In this document: positions 6,094 to 12,221 of the stretch, piece by piece
How the letters are laid out: the number at the start of each line of letters is the position of its first letter
How positions within the stretch are numbered: position 1 is the first letter of the stretch
Source: a virus
Strand: one strand, 5' to 3'
Length of the DNA stretch: 26,624 bases
IMG/VR virus record: IMGVR_UViG_3300042691_019116
Span: 1 to 26,624 of that record
The notes under the pieces: model-generated
Seen by the model: the letters and a program-made list of their open reading frames with translations, nothing else
Database searches by the model: none
Told to the model about the DNA's origin: nothing
Program-made: the position numbers and the translations under genes

Positions 6094-6327
6094 TTAGTAA
6101 TACCCTCCGAACATGGAAAAAAGTGACTCGTACTCTTCGGTCCCGCTGACGTCGATCCTCTGGCGGGACTTCCCCTCCCCTTTTATGACTAGGTGATAAG
6201 AGTCGTCTCGCATGCTAACCTCGAGTCCGTTATAAACGGCTTCGATATACATGTGACTCCCCCTAAGCACCGATTTCCACTTTGCTTTTCCGAGGATTTC
6301 GAGCGCGGTACAGTAGTCGATTTTCAT
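6094..6327 (-). CDS. Hypothetical protein (77 aa)
   Basis: Product MKIDYCTALEILGKAKWKS, then alternating hydrophobic strands (MYIEAVYNGLEVSMRDDSYHLVIKG in sense) and a C-terminal helix ending MFGGYY. A small alpha/beta fold is likely. It is the first gene behind the cassette-type promoter at 6360-6388, and the following 61-aa gene begins one base after its stop. Gene end and next ribosome binding site overlap (the Gly-Gly codons supply GGAGGG). No family recognised. Confidence 0.65.
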   Translation of the reverse strand: MKIDYCTALEILGKAKWKSVLRGSHMYIEAVYNGLEVSMRDDSYHLVIKGEGKSRQRIDVSGTEEYESLFSMFGGYY

Positions 6328-6353
6328 AGCAGGCTCCAGTTCATCAAGTCAAC

Positions 6354-6400
6354 GAGGGTATTATGACCGAACCGAACCAAGATGTAAAGAAAAACAATTC
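6354..6400. repeat. Duplicated promoter segment, copy 1
   Basis: Identical to 15591-15637 at 42 of 47 positions, same orientation. It contains the whole promoter 6360-6388 plus an A-rich flank upstream of the -35. Confidence 0.85.
6360..6388 (-). promoter_or_regulatory. sigma70-like promoter, cassette type
   Basis: Minus strand TTTACA, 17 bp, CATAAT, 33 bases before the ATG at 6327. The spacer reads TCTTGGTTCGGTTCGGT, a tandem TTCGG. Nearly the same as the promoter of the AAA+ gene (15597-15625). Confidence 0.7.
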
Positions 6401-6624
6401 TAGGGAAATCAATGACTTAGGCGAACTTCCTGCTAAGTCATTGATTTATAAGGAGATCGCCCGTTCGGTAATTTTACCGCATTGCTGCAGGCAAATAGAA
6501 CGGGCACTTACCCCTGTTGGCATGCACTTTTCGCAGGATTTTTTGCAAGTCATTGATTTTTATAGAGAAAGTCTTGCAAGTGACTCTGGGTCGGTCTTTT
6601 GCAAGTCATTGATTTATAAGGAGT
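6401..6624. repeat. Non-coding repeat region with AAGTCATTGATTT copies and nested palindromes
   Basis: Part of a roughly 300-base gap (6328-6624) without a convincing gene. AAGTCATTGATTT occurs at 6435-6447, 6547-6559 and 6603-6615, and inverted at 6406-6418. The first inverted pair forms 15-bp perfect arms (6406-6420 / 6433-6447) with a 12-base loop. Next come GCCCGTTC (6459-6466) and its complement GAACGGGC (6498-6505), enclosing CGGTAATTTTACCG (6466-6479). Copies at 6435 and 6603 both continue ATAAGGAG. Shares the 13-mer and CGGTAATTTTAC with 15626-15783. Function unknown: origin, recombination or regulatory site are all possible. Confidence 0.8.
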
Positions 6625-7416
6625 TTATGCGAATAGGTCTTCCAGTGAGGACTCTACTTCCTTCCGGCGGTCCTTGAGCTTGAGCTCAGCGTGACCCGTT
6701 GTCTCTCGATAGTACATGGTGCACAGGTCAGGGTATCGCTCGACCAGAACCTTCGCGCTCTCTTCGATGCGTTGCGTTGTCCTTGTTACTTGCATGCCTC
6801 CTGGCTCTTTGTAATAGTTCGACTTCACCGTGATGTAGTCAAGACGGCAAACCTTACCATCGGCGAGGTAGTATTTGATCGAACGCTCGAAGTCTTCCTT
6901 GTCGTCCAGCGTGACGTTGTATGCGTCGCCATGCTTGTTGATGCAACCCCACATACTTCCGATAACGTAGTAGAGACCAACAGCAACACGATCCTTCATG
7001 AAGAATGGATTAGAAGCTGCGTAGATGCCCCAGAGCCTGGCTCCTTCGCGCTCGCAGGCTTCAAAGCCTGCCCGAACAACTTCACCAAGATCGCCGATCT
7101 GACCGAGCGTTTTCTCGCCCATCCTACGGTTGATCTCAATTAAATCATCGTCTAGGTTCAGAATATAAGTGCCTTCTGGGTAGTAACTCTGAATGAAGTT
7201 GCGAATGGCACCCATGCCAGGAACACCAACGACGATGTTGTTGTATGGGGTGTCCTTAAGAACTTCTCGGTACTCAACTTCTTGCTCGGCATCACCAACA
7301 AAGATGGTAACGATATTTGGGTCGACATTCAACCTAGTCAATGTCGTCAGAGTTTTGTCCCTAACAGTCTTGGCTCTTTTGTAAGAAGGAATGGCAATAA
7401 CGTAGTCTTTCTTCAC
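6625..7416 (-). CDS. TET/JBP-associated-type glycosyltransferase (TAGT-like), GT-A fold
   Basis: A 263-residue protein starting at a GTG with GGAGATAATCT before it. Motifs: AIPSYKRAKT (8-17), VGVPGMGAIRNFI (63-75), ILNLDDDLIEI (85-95) with the metal-binding DDD (89-91), RLWGIYAASNPFF, GSMWGC, and a DDKEDFERSIKYYL segment. This block order is that of the phage glycosyltransferases linked to TET/JBP dioxygenases, thought to add sugars to oxidised pyrimidines in DNA. By the family's known context this phage may carry glycosylated DNA bases, but no dioxygenase or hydroxymethylase lies in the window. The repeat region 6401-6624 begins right after its stop. Another GT-A substrate cannot be excluded. 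Confidence 0.75.
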   Translation of the reverse strand: MKKDYVIAIPSYKRAKTVRDKTLTTLTRLNVDPNIVTIFVGDAEQEVEYREVLKDTPYNNIVVGVPGMGAIRNFIQSYYPEGTYILNLDDDLIEINRRMGEKTLGQIGDLGEVVRAGFEACEREGARLWGIYAASNPFFMKDRVAVGLYYVIGSMWGCINKHGDAYNVTLDDKEDFERSIKYYLADGKVCRLDYITVKSNYYKEPGGMQVTRTTQRIEESAKVLVERYPDLCTMYYRETTGHAELKLKDRRKEVESSLEDLFA

Positions 7417-7427
7417 AGATTATCTCC

Positions 7428-7934
7428 TTAGTCCCAAAGATCCATGTAATGTTCTCCGAAGAGCCTTAGCCCCTCTCGGATGCGTTCTAGGTGGGCTTGG
7501 TAGCCCTCGGCGTCAAACTTATGAGTGTCGTTCGGTCCACGCTTCATCTCGGTGAGTTCGGTTCCAGGCACTGGCTCCCATAGGAAGTCGTGCTCGCCTG
7601 AGTGAAACTGATCTTCCCAGTCTGTACCTAGCTGCTCGAACGACCAGATCATTTTATCCATGACAGCATCCCACTGAGCGTGCCCAGTGTCCCAAACCAG
7701 ATTATCATCTTCAGGATAGAAATCAAAAGACAGCTGAGTGCGATTGCTATCGTATGCGAACGCTGGCATGCTGCTGGGTGATCCGTGCTTGGATTCTCTC
7801 AGCTGCTTGAGCATGGGAAGAATAATTGGAACCAAGGTCTGATCCATGCTCCAAGTATCCCATGGATCAATTCGAACACGAACCGTGCGCTCTTTGGTTG
7901 GATTGTTGGGATACCGCCCAATGTAAACTTTCAT
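7428..7934 (-). CDS. Conserved phage protein of unknown function (168 aa)
   Basis: Begins MKVYIGRYPNNPTKERTVRV, then DPWDTWSMDQTLVPIILPML, LRESKHGSPS, a segment YDSNRTQLSFDF, and WDAVMDKMIWSFEQL followed by an acidic Trp-rich stretch and a long helix ending EHYMDLWD. The WDTWSMD..L..I..P.L..L...KHGSP signature occurs in many T4-superfamily phages, always without a known function. It starts as ATGA overlapping the HAD gene's stop and is followed 11 bases later by the TAGT-like gene, so the three are co-transcribed. Confidence 0.75.
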   Translation of the reverse strand: MKVYIGRYPNNPTKERTVRVRIDPWDTWSMDQTLVPIILPMLKQLRESKHGSPSSMPAFAYDSNRTQLSFDFYPEDDNLVWDTGHAQWDAVMDKMIWSFEQLGTDWEDQFHSGEHDFLWEPVPGTELTEMKRGPNDTHKFDAEGYQAHLERIREGLRLFGEHYMDLWD

Positions 7935-8413
7935 TGAAAGAATAGCTCTAGATTCTTGATAGTACGATCAACGTTGTTATGTAGGAAGGCAAGACCGCCA
8001 GCATCGATGAACTCTACGATATTCCTTTCGGTATCATCTATCAAGATGCGACTTTCATGTGCAAAGTCTCTTTTGTAGCGTTTGCCTGGGACGATGTTGA
8101 CTGGGATATCTATGCCATTGTTGCGCAACCATGTCTTCTTTTGTTCTGCGATCATATCGTAGAAACGATCTCCTCCGCTGGACGAAAGAATTTCTAGAGG
8201 AACCCCTAGAGTAGAAACATATTTCCAGAGCTGTTTGCCACCAGGAAACCAATCCAATGTTGCGAAATGTTCTTCGTTGACGAACTGTTCCCACTCAGGG
8301 CTTTCCGTGAAGGTGCCTCGAATTGAGTCTGGTTCAATCGAATGGACTTCTACGAATCGTTTATGGAAATCGCAAAGAACCCCATCCATATCAAGATATA
8401 TTTTATCGAACAT
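7931..8413 (-). CDS. HAD-superfamily 5'(3')-deoxyribonucleotidase-like phosphatase
   Basis: 160 residues with the HAD motifs in order: DMDGVLCD (8-15) with nucleophile Asp8 and acid/base Asp10, LSSSG (76-80) as motif II, a Lys in the GKRYKRDF segment (110-117) as motif III, and ILIDDTERN (123-131) as motif IV. The size and the FHKRFVEVHSIEPD helical cap fit the 5'(3')-deoxyribonucleotidase or phage nucleotide-phosphatase group, which removes phosphate from nucleotides. In a phage with possible modified bases it could drain a canonical dNMP, but this is inference. No strong ribosome binding site is visible. Confidence 0.8.
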   Translation of the reverse strand: MFDKIYLDMDGVLCDFHKRFVEVHSIEPDSIRGTFTESPEWEQFVNEEHFATLDWFPGGKQLWKYVSTLGVPLEILSSSGGDRFYDMIAEQKKTWLRNNGIDIPVNIVPGKRYKRDFAHESRILIDDTERNIVEFIDAGGLAFLHNNVDRTIKNLELFFQ

Positions 8414-8417
8414 AACG

Positions 8418-9131
8418 TCAGATATATTTTTTGAAGTGAGTATTCAGAAGATCAATTCTTTCTTCGTTTTTAATTCCACCCAAGTGGCAGAGAAAATTTC
8501 CTTCTTCCCAGAGGCAATTAGCTGAGATAGGATTTCTAGTTGCCCAACTTTTGGTTTCCATAATTTCAGCGATGAAAGAATTTAAGAAGTTGCATTCCAA
8601 AACTTTCATAGTTTCTTTAGCGTTCGTTTGATAGTACATTGCATTGAATGCTGTTTGCTCTGAATCGACCTGTTTTGCTATTTGTAAAAAGAAATCGAAG
8701 AATTGTTGGGTATATTTTGTTTTTTGGAGTATAAAATTTCCCGTACTGAAAGAACCTTTACCCATCCAATCATATGATGCGTAGAAACTAACGTCTTCTT
8801 CGATTTGGAATTCTTCAATACTCATATCTTCATTGGTTATAATTGCATCCGCATCTATCCACGCCACAACATCATAATATTCTAAATTTTCAAAAGCACG
8901 AATCGCTCTCAATTCCCCAAGTTGTGTTTCTTTAAATCCGAATTTGTTATCGGATCCAAAAGATCTAAGGCATAAAAAATCATAGTTATGTTTCTTAGCG
9001 TATCGTTGTTTCGAAGGAACAGTTAAATCTAAAACATCATAGTATGATTTATCTTCACCCCATCCTTCTCTGATGCCGTTTTTTCTGAATATATCTGATG
9101 CACCAGTCATGATCAAAACTCTTTTATTCAT
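8418..9131 (-). CDS. Glycosyltransferase, GT34-like (galactosyl/mannosyl type)
   Basis: 237 residues. Blocks: KQRYAKKHNYDFLCL (41-55), then AFENLEYYDVVAWIDADAI (79-97) with the DxD metal motif at 93-95, later FSTGNFILQKTKYTQQFF, DSEQTAFNAM and a C-terminal CHLGG. This is the plan of GMA12/MNN10-type glycosyltransferases and related phage enzymes that transfer a hexose from a nucleotide sugar. It has its own promoter (9164-9192) and GGAG 10 bases before the ATG. It is AT-rich like the glycan block at 16300-26402 though separated from it by 7 kb. Acceptor unknown. Confidence 0.7.
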   Translation of the reverse strand: MNKRVLIMTGASDIFRKNGIREGWGEDKSYYDVLDLTVPSKQRYAKKHNYDFLCLRSFGSDNKFGFKETQLGELRAIRAFENLEYYDVVAWIDADAIITNEDMSIEEFQIEEDVSFYASYDWMGKGSFSTGNFILQKTKYTQQFFDFFLQIAKQVDSEQTAFNAMYYQTNAKETMKVLECNFLNSFIAEIMETKSWATRNPISANCLWEEGNFLCHLGGIKNEERIDLLNTHFKKYI

Positions 9132-9163
9132 GCGTTAGATTCTCCAATCAATTATATGATACT

Positions 9164-9192
9164 ATTCTACTTGGGTTCTTGTTTGATGTCAA
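9164..9192 (-). promoter_or_regulatory. sigma70-like promoter of the GT34-like gene
   Basis: Minus strand TTGACA, 17 bp, TAGAAT, 33 bases before the ATG at 9131. It lies almost wholly inside the end of the upstream gene (9167-9535). Confidence 0.65.
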
Positions 9193-9535
9193 GGTCTACG
9201 ACAACATTAGATAATTTGTTGTTGGCGTCATACTCAAGTTTCTTAACAACAGGGGAGAACTTGAGTGTATGTAGATGCTCGATTATTACAGTCTTGAACG
9301 AATCCATCTTCGACTGTAGATGTTCTTCTACATTTTGTTTTAAATCGCTCTTGATACGCTCCTCGATTTCAGTTCGAGTCATTTCATATGTATCAGAAGA
9401 AAGAAGATACTGGAGATTGTTCTCGAGGACTTGCACAATCGCCATCTTAGCAATAGAATCAGCTGCTCCAATAGAAGCACCGAATACGCTGGTCGCGCTC
9501 ATTGCGCTGTTCTTAGCATTAGTGTTGATTGTCAT
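9167..9535 (-). CDS. Hypothetical helical protein (122 aa)
   Basis: Starts MTINTNAKNSAMSATSVFGASIG, GGAGACTCG ahead of the ATG. A small-residue-rich N-terminal helix (10-40) is followed by a long charged helical stretch (YEMTRTEIEERIKSDLKQ... to about 80) suitable for a coiled coil, and a beta-like tail (VVVDLDIKQEPK). No signal peptide, no known domain. It may form oligomers. Its end contains the promoter of the next gene. I recognise no family. Confidence 0.65.
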   Translation of the reverse strand: MTINTNAKNSAMSATSVFGASIGAADSIAKMAIVQVLENNLQYLLSSDTYEMTRTEIEERIKSDLKQNVEEHLQSKMDSFKTVIIEHLHTLKFSPVVKKLEYDANNKLSNVVVDLDIKQEPK

Positions 9536-9574
9536 CGAGTCTCCTTTGTTGTTGGAACCTCAACAATCCTCATC

Positions 9575-9730
9575 TTCAGAATAGAAGAAACTCCACCACC
9601 CATCTTCCCAATCGAAATATTCGTTGCTCTCGAATGGATATGGGTTTCCTTGTATGGAGATAGCCTCTCCCTCGGAAGCTGCGGTGTATCCTTTCTCAAA
9701 CGGAGTTGTTGAGGATTGTTCGTCGCTCAT
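9575..9730 (-). CDS. RMF-like small protein (51 aa)
   Basis: ATG preceded by the strong GGAGGAGGCTT. The product contains FEKGYTAASEGEAIS followed by GNPYPFES and FDWEDG. The spacing GY.A...G......NPY.......W..G matches the core of ribosome modulation factor (RMF), which in Escherichia coli reads GYQAGIAG...CPY...QW..GW and drives 70S ribosomes into inactive dimers. The E. coli protein is 55 residues, a similar size. The basic N-terminus of RMF is missing and the product is acidic, so ribosome binding is uncertain. It lies 10 bases after the coiled-coil gene at 9741-9908. Confidence 0.55.
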
Positions 9731-9740
9731 AAGCCTCCTC

Positions 9741-9908
9741 CTATTTATTGGGGTTCAGAGCAGAGAAAATTTTAACTTTCATATGCGAAGTGCAGAATCT
9801 TTCCTCGGCGAGATACAACAACACTTCACGGAGGCGTTGATTTTCTTCTTTAAGAAGTTTGCAACACTGATGCGCATTTTGTTCTTCTTTTTTCGCATAT
9901 TGATTCAC
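9741..9908 (-). CDS. Small coiled-coil-like protein (55 aa), GTG start
   Basis: I choose a GTG start because GGAGG lies 6 bases before it; an in-frame ATG six codons upstream (9926) has no ribosome binding site and overlaps the preceding small membrane gene. The product NQYAKKEEQNAHQCCKLL then EENQRLREVLLYLAEE is one long amphipathic helix, likely a short coiled coil, ending MKVKIFSALNPNK. The GTG shares bases with the previous stop (GTGA), so it is coupled to it. Function unknown. Confidence 0.55.
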   Translation of the reverse strand: MNQYAKKEEQNAHQCCKLLKEENQRLREVLLYLAEERFCTSHMKVKIFSALNPNK

Positions 9909-10027
9909 AGATAACCTCCATACCAAACTAAAAGTAGAACGACAGTGGTCCAGACTCCAGCTCCAAATAACGAGAGGAAATACAAATCAAAGAGCGAATC
10001 AGGCTCAGTCAGTTTTTTGTTCATCAT
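9905..10027 (-). CDS. Small membrane protein (40 aa)
   Basis: Two ATGs in a row (10027 or 10024) open a frame that overlaps the end of the preceding gene and ends GTGA with the next gene's start. The product has an N-terminal polar part (MMNKKLTEPDSLFD) and one hydrophobic segment of about 23 residues (roughly 14-38, LYFLSLFGAG then VWTTVVLLLVW). It is too well shaped to be chance: it fills exactly the gap between two genes and carries a clean membrane span. The ribosome binding site is weak, consistent with coupled translation. Function unknown. Confidence 0.6.
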   Translation of the reverse strand: MMNKKLTEPDSLFDLYFLSLFGAGVWTTVVLLLVWYGGYL

Positions 10028-10190
10028 CGAAAGTAAACCACTCTGAAATCTCATTCATGATTGCGAACTGAATCTCTTCTTTTATGGTGTCTGGTTTCGG
10101 ATCGTCATTATACTTATGCGCCCGATTCCAGCCATACTGGACCCCAACCTCAATGGCATGATTTAGGACGCTGTATGTCTTCACTTTCAT
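10005..10190 (-). CDS. Hypothetical protein (61 aa)
   Basis: MKVKTYSVLNHAIEVGVQYGWNRAHKY in sense, then an acidic helix IKEEIQFAIMNEISEWFTFDDEQ. GGAGATCGAATAA lies before the ATG, formed from the last codons of the preceding gene, whose TAA abuts this ATG. The motif VLNxAIExGVxYGWNRAHKY followed by a helix with xxIMNEISEWF resembles small conserved phage proteins, function unknown. Confidence 0.65.
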   Translation of the reverse strand: MKVKTYSVLNHAIEVGVQYGWNRAHKYNDDPKPDTIKEEIQFAIMNEISEWFTFDDEQKTD

Positions 10191-10376
10191 TTATTCGATC
10201 TCCGCGATACCTTCCACGCTCAGCTCGATCTTCCAAGTGCTGTCTCGCTTGAACTTCGATTCCATTGCTTCGAAGAATTTAGCCTGCGCCTCAAACATAG
10301 AACTGGCGCGAACGACTGCGCTCTTTTCTTGTCTCGGGCTTGAGTTGGTTGCGTATTGAACGAGGTATAAGTTCAT
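10191..10376 (-). CDS. Hypothetical protein (61 aa)
   Basis: MNLYLVQYATNSSPRQEKSA, followed by VVRASSMFEAQAKFFEAM (an alpha helix) and a strand WKIELSVEGIAEIE. The beta-alpha-beta layout with VVxASSxxEAxxxF resembles small phage proteins of the host-takeover type that I cannot name. GGAAGGAG lies 8 bases before the ATG, and it overlaps the previous stop as ATGA. It has its own promoter at 10413-10441. Confidence 0.65.
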   Translation of the reverse strand: MNLYLVQYATNSSPRQEKSAVVRASSMFEAQAKFFEAMESKFKRDSTWKIELSVEGIAEIE

Positions 10377-10582
10377 GCATCATGCTCCTTCCAAATGTCA
10401 AATTCAGAGGGTATTGTATAGTATTCGATGAGCGTTGTCAATACTCGCATGAGTTCTTTTTGCGTCGTATCAAGTCCAGCATCAACAACGAAGTCTTTAT
10501 ATTCTTTGACATCTGCATACAATTGTTGCAGCTCTCTGCTTACTACGTTTGAAATCTGGTCTGGTTCAATTTTAACTAGCAT
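10373..10582 (-). CDS. Conserved small phage protein (69 aa)
   Basis: Start chosen at MLVKIEPDQISNVV, after GAGAGGG; an ATG 19 codons upstream (10639) would run through the end of the neighbouring gene. Small proteins beginning (M)xxKIEPDQxxNIVxxEL are common in T4-superfamily phages. The rest is helical (LQQLYADVKEYKDFV, KELMRVLTTLIEYY). Function unknown. It overlaps the preceding gene by 11 bases. A promoter for the next gene (10413-10441) lies inside it. Confidence 0.65.
   Translation of the reverse strand: MLVKIEPDQISNVVSRELQQLYADVKEYKDFVVDAGLDTTQKELMRVLTTLIEYYTIPSEFDIWKEHDA
10413..10441 (-). promoter_or_regulatory. sigma70-like promoter inside the 69-aa gene
   Basis: Minus strand TTGACA, 17 bp, TACAAT, 37 bases before the ATG at 10376. 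Would give the downstream run of small genes (10376-9559) extra transcription. Confidence 0.65.
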
Positions 10583-10829
10583 CTTTTTTGCCCTCTCTTG
10601 TCCACGGTCTTGGAGCATAAGATGCCATAAGCACCTCACGCATTTTAAAATTCTCTTCGCGCAGTTCCTTCACTTCTTTCTGTAGCGCAGCAAACTCGCA
10701 GGTCTCGTGATGTTTGTTTGCATCAACATGCATCTTGCAGTGGTTACACCAGCGAGCATGAGTCATGATATCAAAACATTCACAGAGTTCAATTGGGTCA
10801 TCGCAGTTTCCACATACATCACGATTCAT
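10572..10829 (-). CDS. Zinc-binding small protein with a coiled-coil tail (85 aa)
   Basis: Start taken at MNRDVCGNCDDP, which overlaps the previous stop as ATGA; an ATG five codons further upstream (10844) is possible. Cys/His pairs: CGNC (6-9), CEC (16-18), CNHC (29-32), then HHETC (about 41-45), enough ligands for one or two zinc sites. Next comes an amphipathic leucine-rich helix, LQKEVKELREENFKMREVL. The zinc-plus-coil plan suggests a protein-binding or DNA-binding adaptor. No family recognised. Confidence 0.65.
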   Translation of the reverse strand: MNRDVCGNCDDPIELCECFDIMTHARWCNHCKMHVDANKHHETCEFAALQKEVKELREENFKMREVLMASYAPRPWTREGKKDAS

Positions 10830-11095
10830 TCTGGAGTCCACCATTCGTAGATTGAATTACCTGTACGAAACTTTACATAGTTCTCGCGCTCTTCTATTAT
10901 CTCAGTGATGATAGTTGTCTGCCAATAATCCTGATATTGATATGATCTAGCAGTAAGAGAGCCGACGCGCATTGCAACGCCAACGCGAGGTCGCGCATGA
11001 TATTCAAATTTAACATCATTGTCCTCTACCCATAGAGCTGTGCTCATGGTTCCGGAATCACCAACACCATCACGTTGACGTCTTAGACTGTACAT
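10826..11095 (-). CDS. Hypothetical protein (89 aa)
   Basis: Start at the ATG preceded by GGAGGAACATC, a strong ribosome binding site that lies in the last codons of the preceding gene; an internal ATG (MSTALWVED, 11047) is less well placed. The N-terminal 16 residues are polar, then come alternating beta-like stretches (VKFEYHARPRVGVAMRVGSL, YWQTTIITEIIEERENYVKFRTG in sense) ending YEWWTPE. A small beta barrel is possible. Function unknown. Confidence 0.6.
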   Translation of the reverse strand: MYSLRRQRDGVGDSGTMSTALWVEDNDVKFEYHARPRVGVAMRVGSLTARSYQYQDYWQTTIITEIIEERENYVKFRTGNSIYEWWTPE

Positions 11096-11384
11096 GATGT
11101 TCCTCCAAGCAAGGGTCGCAAATTGATTTTAGCCAGCCTCCACGATTTTGCAGTTTTGATGGAGCGCCACAAGTCTCGCAGATTGAAGCAGATTTACTTT
11201 CAATCTCCCAAACTTTGTTGTAAAGGTCATCAGAAGTAGAGTTAATATAAACTCTCATCTGCCCAAACTTCTCTTTCAATTGAGCAACTTCACTGCCGTG
11301 AGATTCGACCAGATCAAACGCTTCGTCCACAAGTCCATGCCAGCCAGCACCCACACACATTTTTGCGTACTCTCTATCGTACAT
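11070..11384 (-). CDS. Zinc-ribbon protein, conserved in phages (104 aa)
   Basis: MYDREYAKMCVGAGWHGLVDEAF, then VAQLKEKFGQMRVYI, a helix with EIESKSASICETCGAP, and GGWLKSICDPC. The CxxC ... CxxC pair forms a zinc ribbon; the order QIKEKFG.LR.Y ... S...CE.CG.P......GW....C..C is a widespread uncharacterised phage protein. Start supported by GAGG before the ATG. It overlaps both neighbours. Possibly a nucleic-acid-binding protein; function unproven. Confidence 0.7.
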   Translation of the reverse strand: MYDREYAKMCVGAGWHGLVDEAFDLVESHGSEVAQLKEKFGQMRVYINSTSDDLYNKVWEIESKSASICETCGAPSKLQNRGGWLKSICDPCLEEHHVQSKTST

Positions 11385-11658
11385 TGCTTATTCGCCTCAC
11401 AGTATTTACAAAATCATCCTCGCTAGTTGGAAGAGTCGCGCAAGTATCTGTAGAGTTTGCCCAGCGATCAAACTCACCAATTGGACAGCTCACATCAAGT
11501 TTTAGAATGATGTCTCCTCGTATTCGCCACCGACGACCATGACCCTGAAATGAGAAACAGCCTTCTCGCAGATAGCGACTCCTGTGACCTTTACCGTTAC
11601 CTTCAGGACGTAGTCGTGCTTTGTATAGCCAACGCTTGAGTTGCTTAGGCGTTTTCAT
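11374..11658 (-). CDS. Hypothetical basic protein (94 aa)
   Basis: Start chosen at MKTPKQLKRWLYKARL, 7 bases after GGAAG; an upstream in-frame ATG ten codons earlier (11688) lies inside the previous gene. Very basic N-terminal half (RPEGNGKGHRSRYLREG, GHGRRWRIRGD), then LDVSCPIGEFDRWANST and an acidic C-terminal helix. The basic surface suggests nucleic-acid binding. No recognised family. Overlaps 11 bases with the next gene and 14 with the previous one. Confidence 0.6.
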   Translation of the reverse strand: MKTPKQLKRWLYKARLRPEGNGKGHRSRYLREGCFSFQGHGRRWRIRGDIILKLDVSCPIGEFDRWANSTDTCATLPTSEDDFVNTVRRISNVR

Positions 11659-11854
11659 TCTCATACTTCCGTGGAAGACTCGCGCCACTCAATACTCGCA
11701 TACGCTCTAGCAAATCAGCCAGAGCAACGCAGTGCATTGCTCGACAGCAAGAAACATGAATCGGAGCAAACATTCGCCCAGAGTCTGACTCTTCACGAAT
11801 GTTAAGGAAGTCCTCAAAGAAAGACTTCACGCATTCTTTGAGTTCATCATTCAT
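11645..11854 (-). CDS. Conserved small phage protein (69 aa)
   Basis: MNDELKECVKSFFEDFLNIRE, then SGRMFAPIHVSCCRAMHCV and ALADLLERMRVLSGA. The RMF.P..VS.CRAM.C..L..LLERMR.LSGA block is one I recognise from related phages, function unknown. Two Cys pairs could bind metal. Ribosome binding site GAGGAAGACC lies in the end of the previous gene; the start overlaps its stop as ATGA. Confidence 0.65.
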   Translation of the reverse strand: MNDELKECVKSFFEDFLNIREESDSGRMFAPIHVSCCRAMHCVALADLLERMRVLSGASLPRKYENENA

Positions 11855-11976
11855 TTAGGTCTTCCTCCGAATCTCTTTAAGCAAGCCAGATACCCTGACA
11901 GATAACTATCCCAATCTAATGTAGACTTCTCGGCATCATAGTCTCGGCGTACTCTTTCAATAAATTCTGGTGTCAT
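11851..11976 (-). CDS. Hypothetical protein (41 aa)
   Basis: A 41-codon frame that exactly fills the space between two genes: ATGA overlap with the preceding stop (11973) and with the following start (11854). GGAG sits 7 bases before the ATG, inside the last codons of the preceding gene. The product MTPEFIERVRRDYDAEK, then DWDSYLSGYLACLKRFGGRPK is one acidic-basic helix followed by a second one. Size and coupling make it a real gene; function unknown. Confidence 0.6.
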   Translation of the reverse strand: MTPEFIERVRRDYDAEKSTLDWDSYLSGYLACLKRFGGRPK

Positions 11977-12221
11977 TCTTCAACTCCGAAATGTTGTTTG
12001 ACATCTGCAATGCAACGACGCACTTCCAAATCCTCACGATTCATATCGCCCATGAATCGATTGTTCAGAACGGCAATACATTCCCGCACAATCAACTCGG
12101 CGAACTTTTCTAGTTTTTCTTGACTAACGATAAAGCCATCCAGGTCTGGGTGTTTTGGATTGCTATAACTATGTTGAGTAATCCCAGATTGGAATGCTAG
12201 TTCATCAATTCGTTCGTTCAT
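11973..12221 (-). CDS. MNERI-HFGVE family protein, paralogue 1 (82 aa)
   Basis: One of four related small proteins in this window. They share MNERIxELA at the start, a central KFAELIVRECI block (KFAELIV-x-EC) and the C-terminal tail HFGVE. Here the spacer between start and central block carries SNPKHPDLDGFIVSQEKLE. ATG taken at 12221, 7 bases after GGAG; an ATG directly before it (12224) overlaps the previous stop. All helical by composition; function unknown. Proteins of this shape are widespread in phages as tandem small genes. Confidence 0.65.
   Translation of the reverse strand: MNERIDELAFQSGITQHSYSNPKHPDLDGFIVSQEKLEKFAELIVRECIAVLNNRFMGDMNREDLEVRRCIADVKQHFGVEE

Noticed and set aside
6406-6615. 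CRISPR-like array from the repeated 13-mer
   Set aside because: Copies are too short, irregularly spaced and in both orientations, with no cas genes.
6363-6677. 104-codon plus-strand frame in the repeat region, with ATAAGGAG-like ribosome sites
   Set aside because: It begins inside the cassette promoter and runs through the repeats and into the TAGT-like gene. The repeated KSLIYKE peptides are just translated repeats.
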